From Sediminicultor sp035648055 (lineage in GTDB: Bacteria; Atribacterota; Phoenicimicrobiia; Phoenicimicrobiales; Phoenicimicrobiaceae), in NCBI GenBank assembly GCA_035648055.1, contig DASRMF010000004.1, positions 1 through 14,953 on the forward strand: a stretch of 14,953 nucleotides of DNA, written 5' to 3'. Positions 1 to 6,711 of the stretch are shown here, piece by piece. The translations under genes were made by a program, and so were the position numbers. Below the pieces are notes generated by a model, which saw only the letters and a program-made list of their open reading frames with translations, had not been told where the DNA came from and made no database searches. Positions within the stretch are counted from its first letter, which is position 1. Every line of letters begins with the position of its first letter.

Positions 1-675
1 AACTGTTTCCCCTTCAAAAATTATTGCCGAAATCTTTCCGGCTTTAGCACTCTCTTTAAACTTAAACTCTATATCTTCCTTATTTACTTGAGGGAAGTTT
101 TTGAAACGTAAAATGACCTGAAAGCCCAAATTTCTTACTAACTCAATATCTTCTTCGGAAAATCCCAAACCTAAGTCTGCAAGTTTTTCTTCACTCCCTT
201 TCACTTTTAAACCTATATAAGGAAGGAAACCAAGATCTCTTACTAAATCTTCGCCTAATTGTCTTTGTAAATTTTCCTTTATACGAAGATAACCGTTTTT
301 ATCGTTAAATATAATATAAGCTTCCCCCGGTGCAGGTTGAAATTTTTTAAAGGGGTCAAGTGATTTTAAGAAGAAATTTAATTTATTAAGTTCTTTGTCA
401 GAAAAATAGATTATCTTCCCGGACAAAGCAAGGCTTTCCAGGGTATCTTCATGAACAGCTATGGAATTAATCCCGGAGTTTTTTATTTTAGCCAGTAGTT
501 CAATTTCATCATAACCTTCCTGATAAGATAATTCTCTTAATTCATTCAGGCTCATTGCCAGTTCTACTTGCTTAAAATTGTTCTCCAAGACGGAACGATG
601 AAAAGTAATAATCCCGGCAACCACTAAAGCGGCAATAATAAAAAAAATCAAAATTAAATAAGTTTTTTTAGGCAC
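1..675 (-). CDS. DUF5693-like membrane protein, N-terminal part (runs off left edge)
   Basis: This reading frame is open from the left window edge and contains the N-terminal ~225 residues; the C-terminal part lies outside. The protein opens with a short basic stretch and one strongly hydrophobic segment (about residues 5-24, ILIFFIIAALVVAGII), then a soluble extracytoplasmic-looking region that includes MSLNELRELSYQEGYDE and AKIKNSGINSIAVHEDTLE. That pattern (a membrane anchor, then a region about an elastic 'leucine-rich, Glu-Gly, small-residue' helix pair) resembles what I remember of the DUF5693 family, uncharacterised proteins often found near cell-surface polysaccharide genes in Firmicutes-like bacteria. 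I favour the GTG start at 675 because AAGGA lies 9 bases upstream (685-689). An in-frame ATG at 732 would add 19 residues but has no clear ribosome binding site. No link to propionate metabolism is visible. The family assignment is from memory of sequence style, not a search. Confidence 0.6.
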   Translation of the reverse strand, partial: MPKKTYLILIFFIIAALVVAGIITFHRSVLENNFKQVELAMSLNELRELSYQEGYDEIELLAKIKNSGINSIAVHEDTLESLALSGKIIYFSDKELNKLNFFLKSLDPFKKFQPAPGEAYIIFNDKNGYLRIKENLQRQLGEDLVRDLGFLPYIGLKVKGSEEKLADLGLGFSEEDIELVRNLGFQVILRFKNFPQVNKEDIEFKFKESAKAGKISAIIFEGETV

Positions 676-765
676 AATAATATTTCCTTCACCTTCACTT
701 GATATCTGATAAACTGAATAATATTTTAGCATATTTATAATAAGAAGTAAAAAAATCAATTCTCC

Positions 766-845
766 GATTGACCAATTGATTAGTCGATAGTAAATAGTAT
801 CAGAGTGTAAAGTTTAAAGCTGACGCGATACTCAATACGCAGTAC
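766..845. repeat. Heptad-repeat element 1 (inverted period-7 arrays)
   Basis: The gap between the DUF5693-like gene and the 5S-like gene carries two period-7 arrays. The left array, 766-800, reads GATTGAC, CAATTGA, TTAGTCG, ATAGTAA, ATAGTAT on the plus strand. The right array, 825-845, reads GTACTGC, GTATTGA, GTATCGC on the minus strand, so the arrays face each other. The right array starts 4 bases after the stop codon of the 5S-like gene (850-852). There is no hairpin with a T-run, so I call no terminator here. Confidence 0.7.
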
Positions 846-849
846 GAAC

Positions 850-2340
850 TTACACTCCATATCCTTCTTCATCGTAACTGTTGTTGCCATTTAATATTTC
901 CATTCCCAAGAAATGTTTTTTGGCAAATTTTTTCTTTAAAAAATCTCTGGCAACTTCCGGGAATAAAATATAAGATAAAATGTCTTCCATATTTTCAGCT
1001 AAATAAGATGCTTCCTTTTTGGCTTTTTCGATAGCAGGTTCTAATAAATCAGCCGGCCGGCATTTAATTATTTCACTTTTTTTAATTTTTGCTTTCTCAA
1101 TAATTTTCGGGTCAATGGGGGCCGGTGGTCGGCCATAAAATCCCTTTAGATATTTACGAACTTCTTCCGGAATCATCTTATACCGCTCTTTTAAAATAAC
1201 ATTCAAGGTCGCCTGGCTTCCTACTATCTGGCTGGTCGGAGTAACCAGTGGCGGATATCCTAATTCCTTCCGAACGCGAGGAATTTCTTTTAACACTTCT
1301 TCGTATTTATCTTCTGCTCTTTGCTGTTTTAACTGAACAGCTAAATTAGAAAGCATCCCTCCAGGAATTTGATAAGTTAACACCCGAGTATCTATGCCAG
1401 GAACATTGGATTCCATATCTTTATGGTTTTCTCTCACTTTTTTAAAGTAAGAAGCAATTTCATAAGCCAGTTTCAAATCTAATCCGGTATCATAAGGTGT
1501 TCCCCTTAAAGTTTCTACCAAAGGTTCTAAGGCAGGCTGAGAAGTTTGAAGAGCCAAAGATGATATTGCTGTATCTACCATATCTATTCCAGCTTCCGTA
1601 GCTTTCAAATAAGCCATCATCCCCATTCCGCTGGTAAAATGGCAATGTAATTGAAGAGGTATAGAAATAACTTCTTTAATATCTTTGGTTAAATCATATG
1701 CCTCATAGGGAGAAATTAAGCCAGCCATGTCTTTTATGCAAATCGAGTCTGCTCCCATTCGCTCCATCTCCAGTGCCTTCTTCACAAATAACTCATTGTT
1801 ATGGAAGGGGCTTATAGTAAAGCAAATAGTGCCTTGAACATGGGCGCCTTCTGATTTGGCTACTTTAAAAGCAGTTTCCATATTACGGACATCATTTAAG
1901 GCATCGAAAATACGAATAATATCTATGCCGTTAACGACTGCTCTTTTTACAAATTCCGTAACTACATCATCGGAATAATGCTTGTAGCCCAAGATGTTTT
2001 GTCCCCTTAATAGCATTTGAAGTTTGGTGTTGGGGAGATTCTTTTTTAAAATTCTTAATCGCTCCCAGGGATCCTCATCTAAAAACCGCATACAGCTGTC
2101 GAAAGTAGCTCCTCCCCAAACTTCCATAGAGTAAAATCCTACCGCATCTAACTTTTCGCATGCGGGCAACATCTCTTTGGTAGTCATTCGTGTTGCCAAT
2201 AATGACTGATGAGCATCTCTTAGCGTTGTATCTGTAATTTTAAGCGGTTTTTTTAGCGGTGATTTTTCTTTTAAAGTACTGTCATTTACTATTTTTATAT
2301 CAGAATCTGCTATTCTTGTTAATGTTGCGTTTTCTCCCAT
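850..2340 (-). CDS. 5S/OadA/PycB-type biotin-dependent carboxyltransferase subunit
   Basis: This cytoplasmic subunit transfers a carboxyl group between biotin and a 2-oxo acid (pyruvate/oxaloacetate). Counting from the ATG at 2340 (496 residues), it has the HMGL-like TIM barrel opening ITDTTLRDAHQSLLATR (metal-ligand Asp ~37), the carboxylated-lysine motif CIKDMAG (Lys ~203) and the metal-binding HCHFTSG (His ~232 and ~234). The conserved carboxylase domain follows (YQIPGGMLSNL, VTPTSQIVGSQA). The length matches transcarboxylase 5S and pyruvate carboxylase subunit B. It lacks the C-terminal biotin domain of OadA, so it must use a separate carrier such as the one at 3673-4023. A TTG at 2352 would add four residues but lies only 2 bases from AGGAGG (2355-2360); the ATG lies 14 bases from it, so the start is uncertain. 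The specific identity (transcarboxylase 5S, oxaloacetate decarboxylase alpha or PycB) cannot be settled from sequence alone. It is the last gene of the cluster, 108 bases after the Na+ pump gene. Confidence 0.9.
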   Translation of the reverse strand: MGENATLTRIADSDIKIVNDSTLKEKSPLKKPLKITDTTLRDAHQSLLATRMTTKEMLPACEKLDAVGFYSMEVWGGATFDSCMRFLDEDPWERLRILKKNLPNTKLQMLLRGQNILGYKHYSDDVVTEFVKRAVVNGIDIIRIFDALNDVRNMETAFKVAKSEGAHVQGTICFTISPFHNNELFVKKALEMERMGADSICIKDMAGLISPYEAYDLTKDIKEVISIPLQLHCHFTSGMGMMAYLKATEAGIDMVDTAISSLALQTSQPALEPLVETLRGTPYDTGLDLKLAYEIASYFKKVRENHKDMESNVPGIDTRVLTYQIPGGMLSNLAVQLKQQRAEDKYEEVLKEIPRVRKELGYPPLVTPTSQIVGSQATLNVILKERYKMIPEEVRKYLKGFYGRPPAPIDPKIIEKAKIKKSEIIKCRPADLLEPAIEKAKKEASYLAENMEDILSYILFPEVARDFLKKKFAKKHFLGMEILNGNNSYDEEGYGV

Positions 2341-2354
2341 AAATGTAACCAAAG

Positions 2355-2360
2355 CCTCCT
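2355..2360 (-). promoter_or_regulatory. Shine-Dalgarno AGGAGG of the 5S-like gene
   Basis: On the minus strand AGGAGG lies 2 bases before a TTG (2352) and 14 bases before the in-frame ATG (2340). Neither spacing is ideal. I chose the ATG because 2 bases is too close for initiation and the residues before it are not family-like. Confidence 0.5.
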
Positions 2361-2407
2361 TAACTAATTTAAATCTCTATTAGATGAATAAAACAATTAT
2401 ATATAAA

Positions 2408-2431
2408 CAACGCAGGCCAAAGCCTGCGTTG
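2408..2431 (-). terminator. Strong hairpin between Na+ pump gene and 5S-like gene
   Basis: A perfect 10-base-pair stem, CAACGCAGGC with GCCTGCGTTG, encloses a 4-base loop. On the minus strand it is followed by TTTATATATAATTGTTTT, a U-rich but interrupted tail. It sits about 30 bases after the stop codon of the beta subunit gene (2461) and 68 bases before the 5S-like start. It could be a partial terminator that lowers expression of the 5S-like gene, or a 3'-end stabiliser. The sequence also looks like a type of interspersed palindrome, so termination is inferred. Confidence 0.5.
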
Positions 2432-2460
2432 CAAAAAATTAAATTGGACCTAATCCGAAT

Positions 2461-3579
2461 TTACCTTAACAAAGCAATTATTACCGAAGCAGCAACTGTT
2501 GTTCCAATAACACCTGCGACATTAGGTCCCATTGCGTGCATTAATATAAAGTTACCTGGTTTTTCTTTTTGGGCTACTACTTGAGCAACTCGAGCAGCCA
2601 TAGGTACAGCAGATAAGCCTGCCCCACCAATTAAAGGATTAAGATTTGCTCCGGTAATTTTATTTAGCAATTTAGTAAATAATACACCTCCAGCCGTACT
2701 CACCATAAATGCAATTAAACCTAAAAGAACAATTTCAATGGTTTGGAAATTTAAAAAATACCTCGCTTCCATGGTCGAACCTACACAAATCCCTAAAAAA
2801 ATAGTTAAAATATTAATAAGTGAATTTTGGGCGGTATCTGATAAACGAGGAACTACAAGGCTTTCTCTAAATAAATTTCCAACCATTAACATACCAATGA
2901 TAGGCACAGAAGGTGGTAACACTAGACCTACAAATATAGTGCTAATAATAGGAAATAATATCCTTTCTGTTCGAGAAACTGGTCTAAGTTGCTTCATTTC
3001 AATTCTTCTTTCAGCTTTAGTCGTAAGCAATTTCAAAATTGGAGGTTGAATAACCGGGACCAAAGACATATAAGAATAAGAAACTACTGCAATAGCACCT
3101 AATATTCGAGGGGCCATTTTAGAAGCAATATAAATCGCAATCGGTCCATCGGCTCCCCCGATAACTCCAATAGAGCCGGCTTCTGGTAAATTAAACCCTA
3201 AAACAACTCCTAACACCATAGAAAAAAATATTCCTAGTTGAGCAGCTGCTCCAATTAAAAACGTTATAGGATTGGCTAAAAGAGGTCCAAAATCTGTCAT
3301 CGCCCCAACACCCATAAAAATTAATAAAGGGTAAATTTCATATTTCACTCCCAAACTAAGATAGAATAATAATCCTCCGGGTTCGCTAATGCCAGTCAAT
3401 GGTATATTTGCAATCAGTGCACCAAAAGCAATAGGCACTAATAAAAGAGGTTCATATTTTTTGGCTATGGCCAAATATAATAAAATTCCCGAAACAAGGA
3501 TCATAATAAAATTGCCTAGAGTAAAATCACTAAAACCAGAAGTACTTAAAATTTTCATTATTTTTTCTAATATTTCCAT
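2461..3579 (-). CDS. mmdB: Na+-translocating biotin-dependent decarboxylase, beta subunit
   Basis: This is the integral membrane subunit of the OadB/MmdB/GcdB family. It decarboxylates carboxybiotin and couples this to outward Na+ transport. At 372 residues it has the compact length of methylmalonyl-CoA decarboxylase beta subunits rather than the longer Klebsiella OadB. It is made almost entirely of hydrophobic segments. Family signatures visible are MGVGAMTDFGPLLANP (residues ~89-104), IGVIGGADGPIAIYI (~137-151) and MGPNVAGVIGT near the C-terminus. Asp144 in GGADGP corresponds to the essential membrane aspartate known in Klebsiella OadB (Asp203). The ATG follows an AGAGGA ribosome binding site. 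The gene sits directly after the biotin carrier gene, separated by a duplicated stretch (3586-3711). OadB and GcdB are equally close by motif; the name mmdB rests on neighbouring mmdA and mutase genes. Confidence 0.93.
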   Translation of the reverse strand: MEILEKIMKILSTSGFSDFTLGNFIMILVSGILLYLAIAKKYEPLLLVPIAFGALIANIPLTGISEPGGLLFYLSLGVKYEIYPLLIFMGVGAMTDFGPLLANPITFLIGAAAQLGIFFSMVLGVVLGFNLPEAGSIGVIGGADGPIAIYIASKMAPRILGAIAVVSYSYMSLVPVIQPPILKLLTTKAERRIEMKQLRPVSRTERILFPIISTIFVGLVLPPSVPIIGMLMVGNLFRESLVVPRLSDTAQNSLINILTIFLGICVGSTMEARYFLNFQTIEIVLLGLIAFMVSTAGGVLFTKLLNKITGANLNPLIGGAGLSAVPMAARVAQVVAQKEKPGNFILMHAMGPNVAGVIGTTVAASVIIALLR

Positions 3580-3585
3580 TTTTAA

Positions 3586-3711
3586 TCCTCTCTTCGTATC
3601 TTTTATTTAACGCTAATTAATAAAACATCACCTGTGTCCACCATTTTAAGTCCTCTTTTCGTTTATTTTTGCCTAACCGATAATTAATAAAACATCACCT
3701 GTGTCCACCAT
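3586..3711. repeat. Imperfect ~67-base tandem duplication of the biotin-carrier 3' end
   Basis: The 31-base block at 3681-3711, the last codons of the biotin-carrier gene, recurs without a mismatch at 3614-3644, 67 bases away. The flanks are also related: TCCTCTCTTCGT (3586-3597) matches TCCTCTTTTCGT (3651-3662), with small indels between. The unit therefore contains the gene's 3' end plus the following ribosome binding site region. The duplication explains why there are two purine-rich ribosome-binding-like sites in this gap. Confidence 0.9.
3603..3644 (-). pseudogene. 13-codon mini-ORF: duplicated tail of the biotin carrier
   Basis: On the minus strand, ATG at 3644 opens a frame coding MVDTGDVLLISVK followed by TAA. 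The first ten residues equal residues 105-114 of the biotin carrier encoded just upstream. AAGAGGAC lies a suitable distance before this ATG, so the fragment may be translated. It has no biotin site and is best read as a relic of the tandem duplication, possibly with an effect on translation of the beta subunit gene that starts 24 bases later. Confidence 0.55.
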
Positions 3712-4023
3712 ATCATTAGCAGAAACATTTATTTTTTTAATCGAACCGGATGTATTTGCAAAAATTTCATTTTCCATCTTCATTGCTTCCAGAATCAAAA
3801 GTGTATCACCTTCTTTTACGCTATCCCCTTCTTTTACTTTTAGCTGTAGTATTTTGCCCGGCATAGGAGCATTTATCTCTTCGCCGCCAGTTGATGCAAC
3901 AGGAATCTTTGGTGCTGATGCCTTTGGTGCAGGAGCTGAAACAACCGGGGTAATTTCCCCACTTATCTCTTCTACTTCAACTTCGTATACTTTACCGTCT
4001 ACTTTAATTTGAAATTTTCTCAT
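3673..4023 (-). CDS. mmdC: Biotin carboxyl carrier subunit of the decarboxylase/transcarboxylase
   Basis: This small cytoplasmic protein (116 residues) carries the carboxyl group on covalently bound biotin between carboxyltransferase and Na+ pump. The N-terminal MRKFQIKVDGKVYEVEVEEI is the usual start of 1.3S/MmdC/OadA-tail carriers. It is followed by an Ala/Pro-rich linker (~26-46) and a biotinyl domain (~48-116) with MPGKILQLKVKEGD and the biotin site EAMKMENE, where Lys82 is the modified residue. The ATG has AAGGAGA upstream. It lies 40 bases after the OadG-like gene. As the only biotin carrier in the window, it is the natural partner for both carboxyltransferase subunits (850-2340 and 4626-6182) and for the beta subunit. 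Its last 31 coding and near-coding bases are duplicated downstream. Confidence 0.93.
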   Translation of the reverse strand: MRKFQIKVDGKVYEVEVEEISGEITPVVSAPAPKASAPKIPVASTGGEEINAPMPGKILQLKVKEGDSVKEGDTLLILEAMKMENEIFANTSGSIKKINVSANDMVDTGDVLLIIG

Positions 4024-4063
4024 TTTGTTTATTTTTCTCCTTTTTTTTCGATATTAATATTTA

Positions 4064-4423
4064 TTATTTTCTTCCTGACATTAATTCTTGTCTCCCCATA
4101 GCAGACCAGGGAGTCATTGACGATGTCCTGTATTTTTTAATATTTACAACTTTAAATCTGCTCTTCGGTTTTTCTAGACAAGAAGATATGGCTGCAGTAA
4201 TAATCGCTATCAAATGATCATCATTTTTTTCTTCTTCTTTTATCTCAACGGTATTAAATACCGGAGTGATAACTTTAGTCTCTTTGTTTGTTTTTTTTGT
4301 TTCATATTTTTTTACAATTTTACCTACTATTACCATAAGGATGGCAAGTCCACCCAACACTACAAAAATATATAGATAATCTAAAATTGCAAGTAATATA
4401 GCTCCACTAATTCCTTCAAACAT
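4064..4423 (-). CDS. mmdD: OadG/MmdD-like small membrane subunit of the decarboxylase
   Basis: This 119-residue protein has one N-terminal transmembrane helix (about residues 14-33, YIFVVLGGLAILMVIVGKI). A charged Lys/Glu-rich linker follows, then a short conserved C-terminal module with HLIAIITAAISSCL and WSAMGRQELMSGRK. This is the layout of OadG_beta-type delta/gamma subunits of Na+ decarboxylases, which hold the carboxyltransferase, biotin carrier and membrane pump together. In family members the tail contacts the carboxyltransferase. The ATG has a strong AAGGAGGA site. It is the first gene after the 202-base gap below mmdA and is followed closely by the biotin carrier gene. The assignment relies on topology, tail motif and position, since this family is poorly conserved. 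Confidence 0.85.
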   Translation of the reverse strand: MFEGISGAILLAILDYLYIFVVLGGLAILMVIVGKIVKKYETKKTNKETKVITPVFNTVEIKEEEKNDDHLIAIITAAISSCLEKPKSRFKVVNIKKYRTSSMTPWSAMGRQELMSGRK

Positions 4424-4480
4424 ATTTATTTATTCCTCCTTCTTTAATAGTCGTTAGTAGATAGTATTTAGTTAATAGTA

Positions 4481-4500
4481 GGACAGGCACCTCGCCTGTT
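4481..4500. repeat. Short palindrome ACAGGC/GCCTGT
   Basis: ACAGGC (4483-4488) pairs with GCCTGT (4494-4499) around a 5-base loop. No T-run follows on the minus strand, so it is not a standard terminator. It resembles an interspersed cassette inserted between the two heptad arrays. Confidence 0.5.
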
Positions 4501-4550
4501 TATCAATCATTAATAAGTATTCGATAGATGCAATTTTCAGGTTTCAAATT

Positions 4551-4577
4551 GAGATTGCTTCGTTCCTCGCAATGACA
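4551..4577. repeat. Interspersed GTCATTGCGAGGAACGAAGC-type repeat
   Basis: On the minus strand this reads TGTCATTGCGAGGAACGAAG followed by CAATCTC. From general knowledge, close variants of this imperfect palindrome occur in intergenic DNA of many unrelated bacteria. It lies between the two arms of heptad element 2 and codes for nothing visible. Confidence 0.65.
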
Positions 4578-4625
4578 GAAATCTATACCCCAGCTAAATA
4601 CTAACGACTATATACTAAATACTGT

Positions 4626-6182
4626 TTATACCGGGAAATTGCCGTGCTTCTTCGCCGGTCTGCTTTCCCTCTTGGTAGATAACATTTCAAAAGTAGTTAT
4701 AAGACGCGGCCTGGTTTCCCGCGGGTCAATAATTATATCAACATAACCTCGTTTGGCTGCTTCATAAGGATTAGAAAATTTTAATTGAAATTCATCAATC
4801 TTTTCTTGACGAACCTTTTCAGGATTATCTGCTTTGGCTATCTCTTTTCTAAAGATAATATTTGCTGCCCCCTGGGAACCCATTACGGCAATTTCCGCTG
4901 TAGGCCAGGCAATTACCTGATCTGCTCCTAAATCCTTGCTGCACATTGCCAGATAAGCCCCTCCATAAGATTTACGAACAATCAAAGTAATTTTGGGAAC
5001 AGTTGCTTCGGAATAAGCATATAATAATTTTGCTCCATGACGAATAATCCCTCCATATTCTTGTGCGCTTCCTGGTAAAAATCCCGGAACATCTACCAAA
5101 GTTAGAATAGGAATATTGAAAGCATCACAAAATCGGACAAAACGCGCTGCTTTATCAGAGGCATTAATATCCAAACATCCTGCTAAAATTTTTGGTTGAT
5201 TAGCAATTATACCTATGGACTGACCATTTAATCTGGCAAACCCGGTAAGCATATTAGTAGCATAATATCTGTGTGATTCAAAAAAATCTCCCTCATCTAC
5301 AATGTATTTTATAACATCTTTCATCTCATAAGGTTTATTGGGATCTGTAGGAACGATATTTAAAAGAGCCTCTTCCATTCGATTGGGATCATCTTTGCAT
5401 TTTATAGATGGGGGAGTTTCCATATTGTTAGAGGGTAGATAACCTATCATCTTTCTTACCATCTGGTAAACTTCCTCTTCGTTCTCAGCAGCAAAATGAG
5501 CCACTCCACTTTCCCTATTATGAGTCATAGCTCCACCTAATCTCTCGGAAGTAACGACTTCTCCGGTAACTGCCTTAATTACTTCAGGTCCGGTAATATG
5601 CATTATGCCTACATTCTTTACCATAAATACAAAATCCATTATGGCAGGAGAATAGACTGCTCCTCCTGCAGCCGGCCCGACAATTATTGATATCTGGGGG
5701 ATTACTCCGGAAGCAATAGTATTACGATAAAATAGTTGTCCATAACCACTTAGGGAATCTACTCCTTCTTGGATACGAGCTCCGCCAGAATCATTTATTC
5801 CGATACACGGTGCACCCATTTTCATGGCCATATCCATAACCTTACATATCTTTTTGGCATGCATTTCTCCCAATGAACCACCAATAACAGTAAAATCCTG
5901 AGCAAAAACATAAATAAGCCTTTCATTAATAGTTCCGTAACCGGTTACAACTCCCTCTCCGGGTGCCTCCATTTTATCCATACCAAAATTGCTACATCTG
6001 TGCTCGACTAACATATCAAGTTCCACAAAGCTATCTTTATCTAAAAGAAGGTCAATCCTTTCCCGAGCAGTAAGTTTACCTTTTTCATGTTGAGCTTGTA
6101 TTCTTTTCTCTCCTCCAGCTGCTTTTACTTTCTCTTCTCTTTCTCTTAAATTTTTCATTAATTCATCAATTGATAATTTCAT
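4626..6182 (-). CDS. mmdA: Methylmalonyl-CoA decarboxylase / propionyl-CoA carboxylase carboxyltransferase (12S type)
   Basis: This 518-residue cytoplasmic acyl-CoA carboxyltransferase moves a carboxyl group between (S)-methylmalonyl-CoA and biotin. It has two crotonase-like halves. The N-terminal half carries KLTARERIDLLLD (~36-48), GVVTGYGTI and the oxyanion-hole segment NDSGGARIQEG (~130-140). The C-terminal half carries VDVPGFLPGSAQEYGGIIRHGAKLL and the second oxyanion segment SYGGAYLAM. Length and motifs match MmdA, PccB and transcarboxylase 12S, which cannot be separated by eye. Adjacent OadG-like, biotin-carrier and Na+ pump genes favour a decarboxylase or transcarboxylase role rather than an ATP-dependent carboxylase; no biotin carboxylase gene is in the window. 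The ATG is preceded by AAGGTGG. It lies 124 bases after the epimerase gene, so it probably belongs to the same transcript. Confidence 0.93.
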   Translation of the reverse strand: MKLSIDELMKNLREREEKVKAAGGEKRIQAQHEKGKLTARERIDLLLDKDSFVELDMLVEHRCSNFGMDKMEAPGEGVVTGYGTINERLIYVFAQDFTVIGGSLGEMHAKKICKVMDMAMKMGAPCIGINDSGGARIQEGVDSLSGYGQLFYRNTIASGVIPQISIIVGPAAGGAVYSPAIMDFVFMVKNVGIMHITGPEVIKAVTGEVVTSERLGGAMTHNRESGVAHFAAENEEEVYQMVRKMIGYLPSNNMETPPSIKCKDDPNRMEEALLNIVPTDPNKPYEMKDVIKYIVDEGDFFESHRYYATNMLTGFARLNGQSIGIIANQPKILAGCLDINASDKAARFVRFCDAFNIPILTLVDVPGFLPGSAQEYGGIIRHGAKLLYAYSEATVPKITLIVRKSYGGAYLAMCSKDLGADQVIAWPTAEIAVMGSQGAANIIFRKEIAKADNPEKVRQEKIDEFQLKFSNPYEAAKRGYVDIIIDPRETRPRLITTFEMLSTKRESRPAKKHGNFPV

Positions 6183-6234
6183 TAATTTTTCTTACCACCT
6201 TTCTCCAGTATTTTTATAAATAATCAGGTATCCA

Positions 6235-6299
6235 AGAGTCAGGAGTCAGAAGAATTTTAAATATGCTTTCTGGCTTCTGAATTCTGGTTTCTGAATTCT
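6235..6299. repeat. Heptad-repeat element 3
   Basis: In the gap between the epimerase gene and mmdA, a short left array (6235-6248: AGAGTCA, GGAGTCA) faces a five-unit right array (6265-6299: GCTTTCT, GGCTTCT, GAATTCT, GGTTTCT, GAATTCT on plus; AGAANNN on minus). The right array begins 7 bases after the epimerase stop codon. The unit sequence differs from the GTATNNN units elsewhere but the 7-base period is the same. Confidence 0.7.
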
Positions 6300-6306
6300 A
6301 TTTTTC

Positions 6307-6711
6307 CTATTTATCTCTCTCGCATAATTCAACGAGAATACCATTAGTGCTCTTGGGATGTAAGAAGGCTATCTTAGCTCCACCTGCTCCATACCTCGGT
6401 TTTTCGTCTATTAATCTAACTCCTTCCTTTTTTAATTTTTCTAATACTTCCTCAATATTATCAACTCTAAAAGCAATATGTTGAATCCCCTCGCCTTTCT
6501 TCTCAATAAACCTGGCAATAGGACCCTCCGATGAAGTAGATTCTAACAGTTCTAATTCACTATCGCCTAAAGGTAGAAAAGCAACTTTAACTTTCTGTTC
6601 TTCTACAATCTCTTCGCCAGCAACTTTCAACCCCAGTATATTACTTAGAAGTTCACTGGTTTCTTTAATACTTTTTACCGCAATTCCAATATGATCAATC
6701 TTTTCTATCAT
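6307..6711 (-). CDS. mce: Methylmalonyl-CoA epimerase
   Basis: This 134-residue vicinal-oxygen-chelate (glyoxalase-fold) enzyme interconverts the (R) and (S) forms of methylmalonyl-CoA. It thereby joins the mutase, which uses the R form, to the biotin carboxyltransferase, which uses the S form. Two beta-alpha-beta-beta-beta repeats are visible. The likely metal ligands are His7 (KIDHIGIAV), a Glu/Gln in the SELELLES strand, His78 (GIQHIAFRV) and Glu128 (GILVELCE). Length and motifs are typical of bacterial Mce. The start ATG has a strong GGGAGGTG site 5-6 bases upstream. The first 17 bases overlap the end of the MeaB gene (stop at 6695), suggesting translational coupling. Confidence 0.95.
   Translation of the reverse strand: MIEKIDHIGIAVKSIKETSELLSNILGLKVAGEEIVEEQKVKVAFLPLGDSELELLESTSSEGPIARFIEKKGEGIQHIAFRVDNIEEVLEKLKKEGVRLIDEKPRYGAGGAKIAFLHPKSTNGILVELCERDK

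Larger units (their letters stand above)
4448..4623. repeat. Heptad-repeat element 2 with 12-base inverted repeat
   Basis: The gap between mmdA and mmdD is bounded by period-7 arrays. The left array (4448-4482) is TAGTCGT, TAGTAGA, TAGTATT, TAGTTAA, TAGTAGG. The right array (4596-4623) reads AAATACT, AACGACT, ATATACT, AAATACT on plus, i.e. AGTNNNN units on minus. TAGTCGTTAGTA (4448-4459) is matched perfectly as a reverse complement at 4599-4610. The right array ends 2 bases short of the mmdA stop codon (4626-4628). Two interspersed palindromic cassettes (4481-4500 and 4551-4577) lie inside. Confidence 0.8.

Noticed and set aside
850..2340. The 5S-like protein as an OadA truncated by loss of its biotin domain.
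   Set aside because: Its length matches naturally biotin-free 5S/PycB proteins, the C-terminus is intact, and a separate biotin carrier gene lies nearby.
4424..4625. A riboswitch or cobalamin-type leader in one of the long gaps.
   Set aside because: The gaps are explained by period-7 arrays and short palindromes; I see no B12-box or other conserved riboswitch core in any of them.
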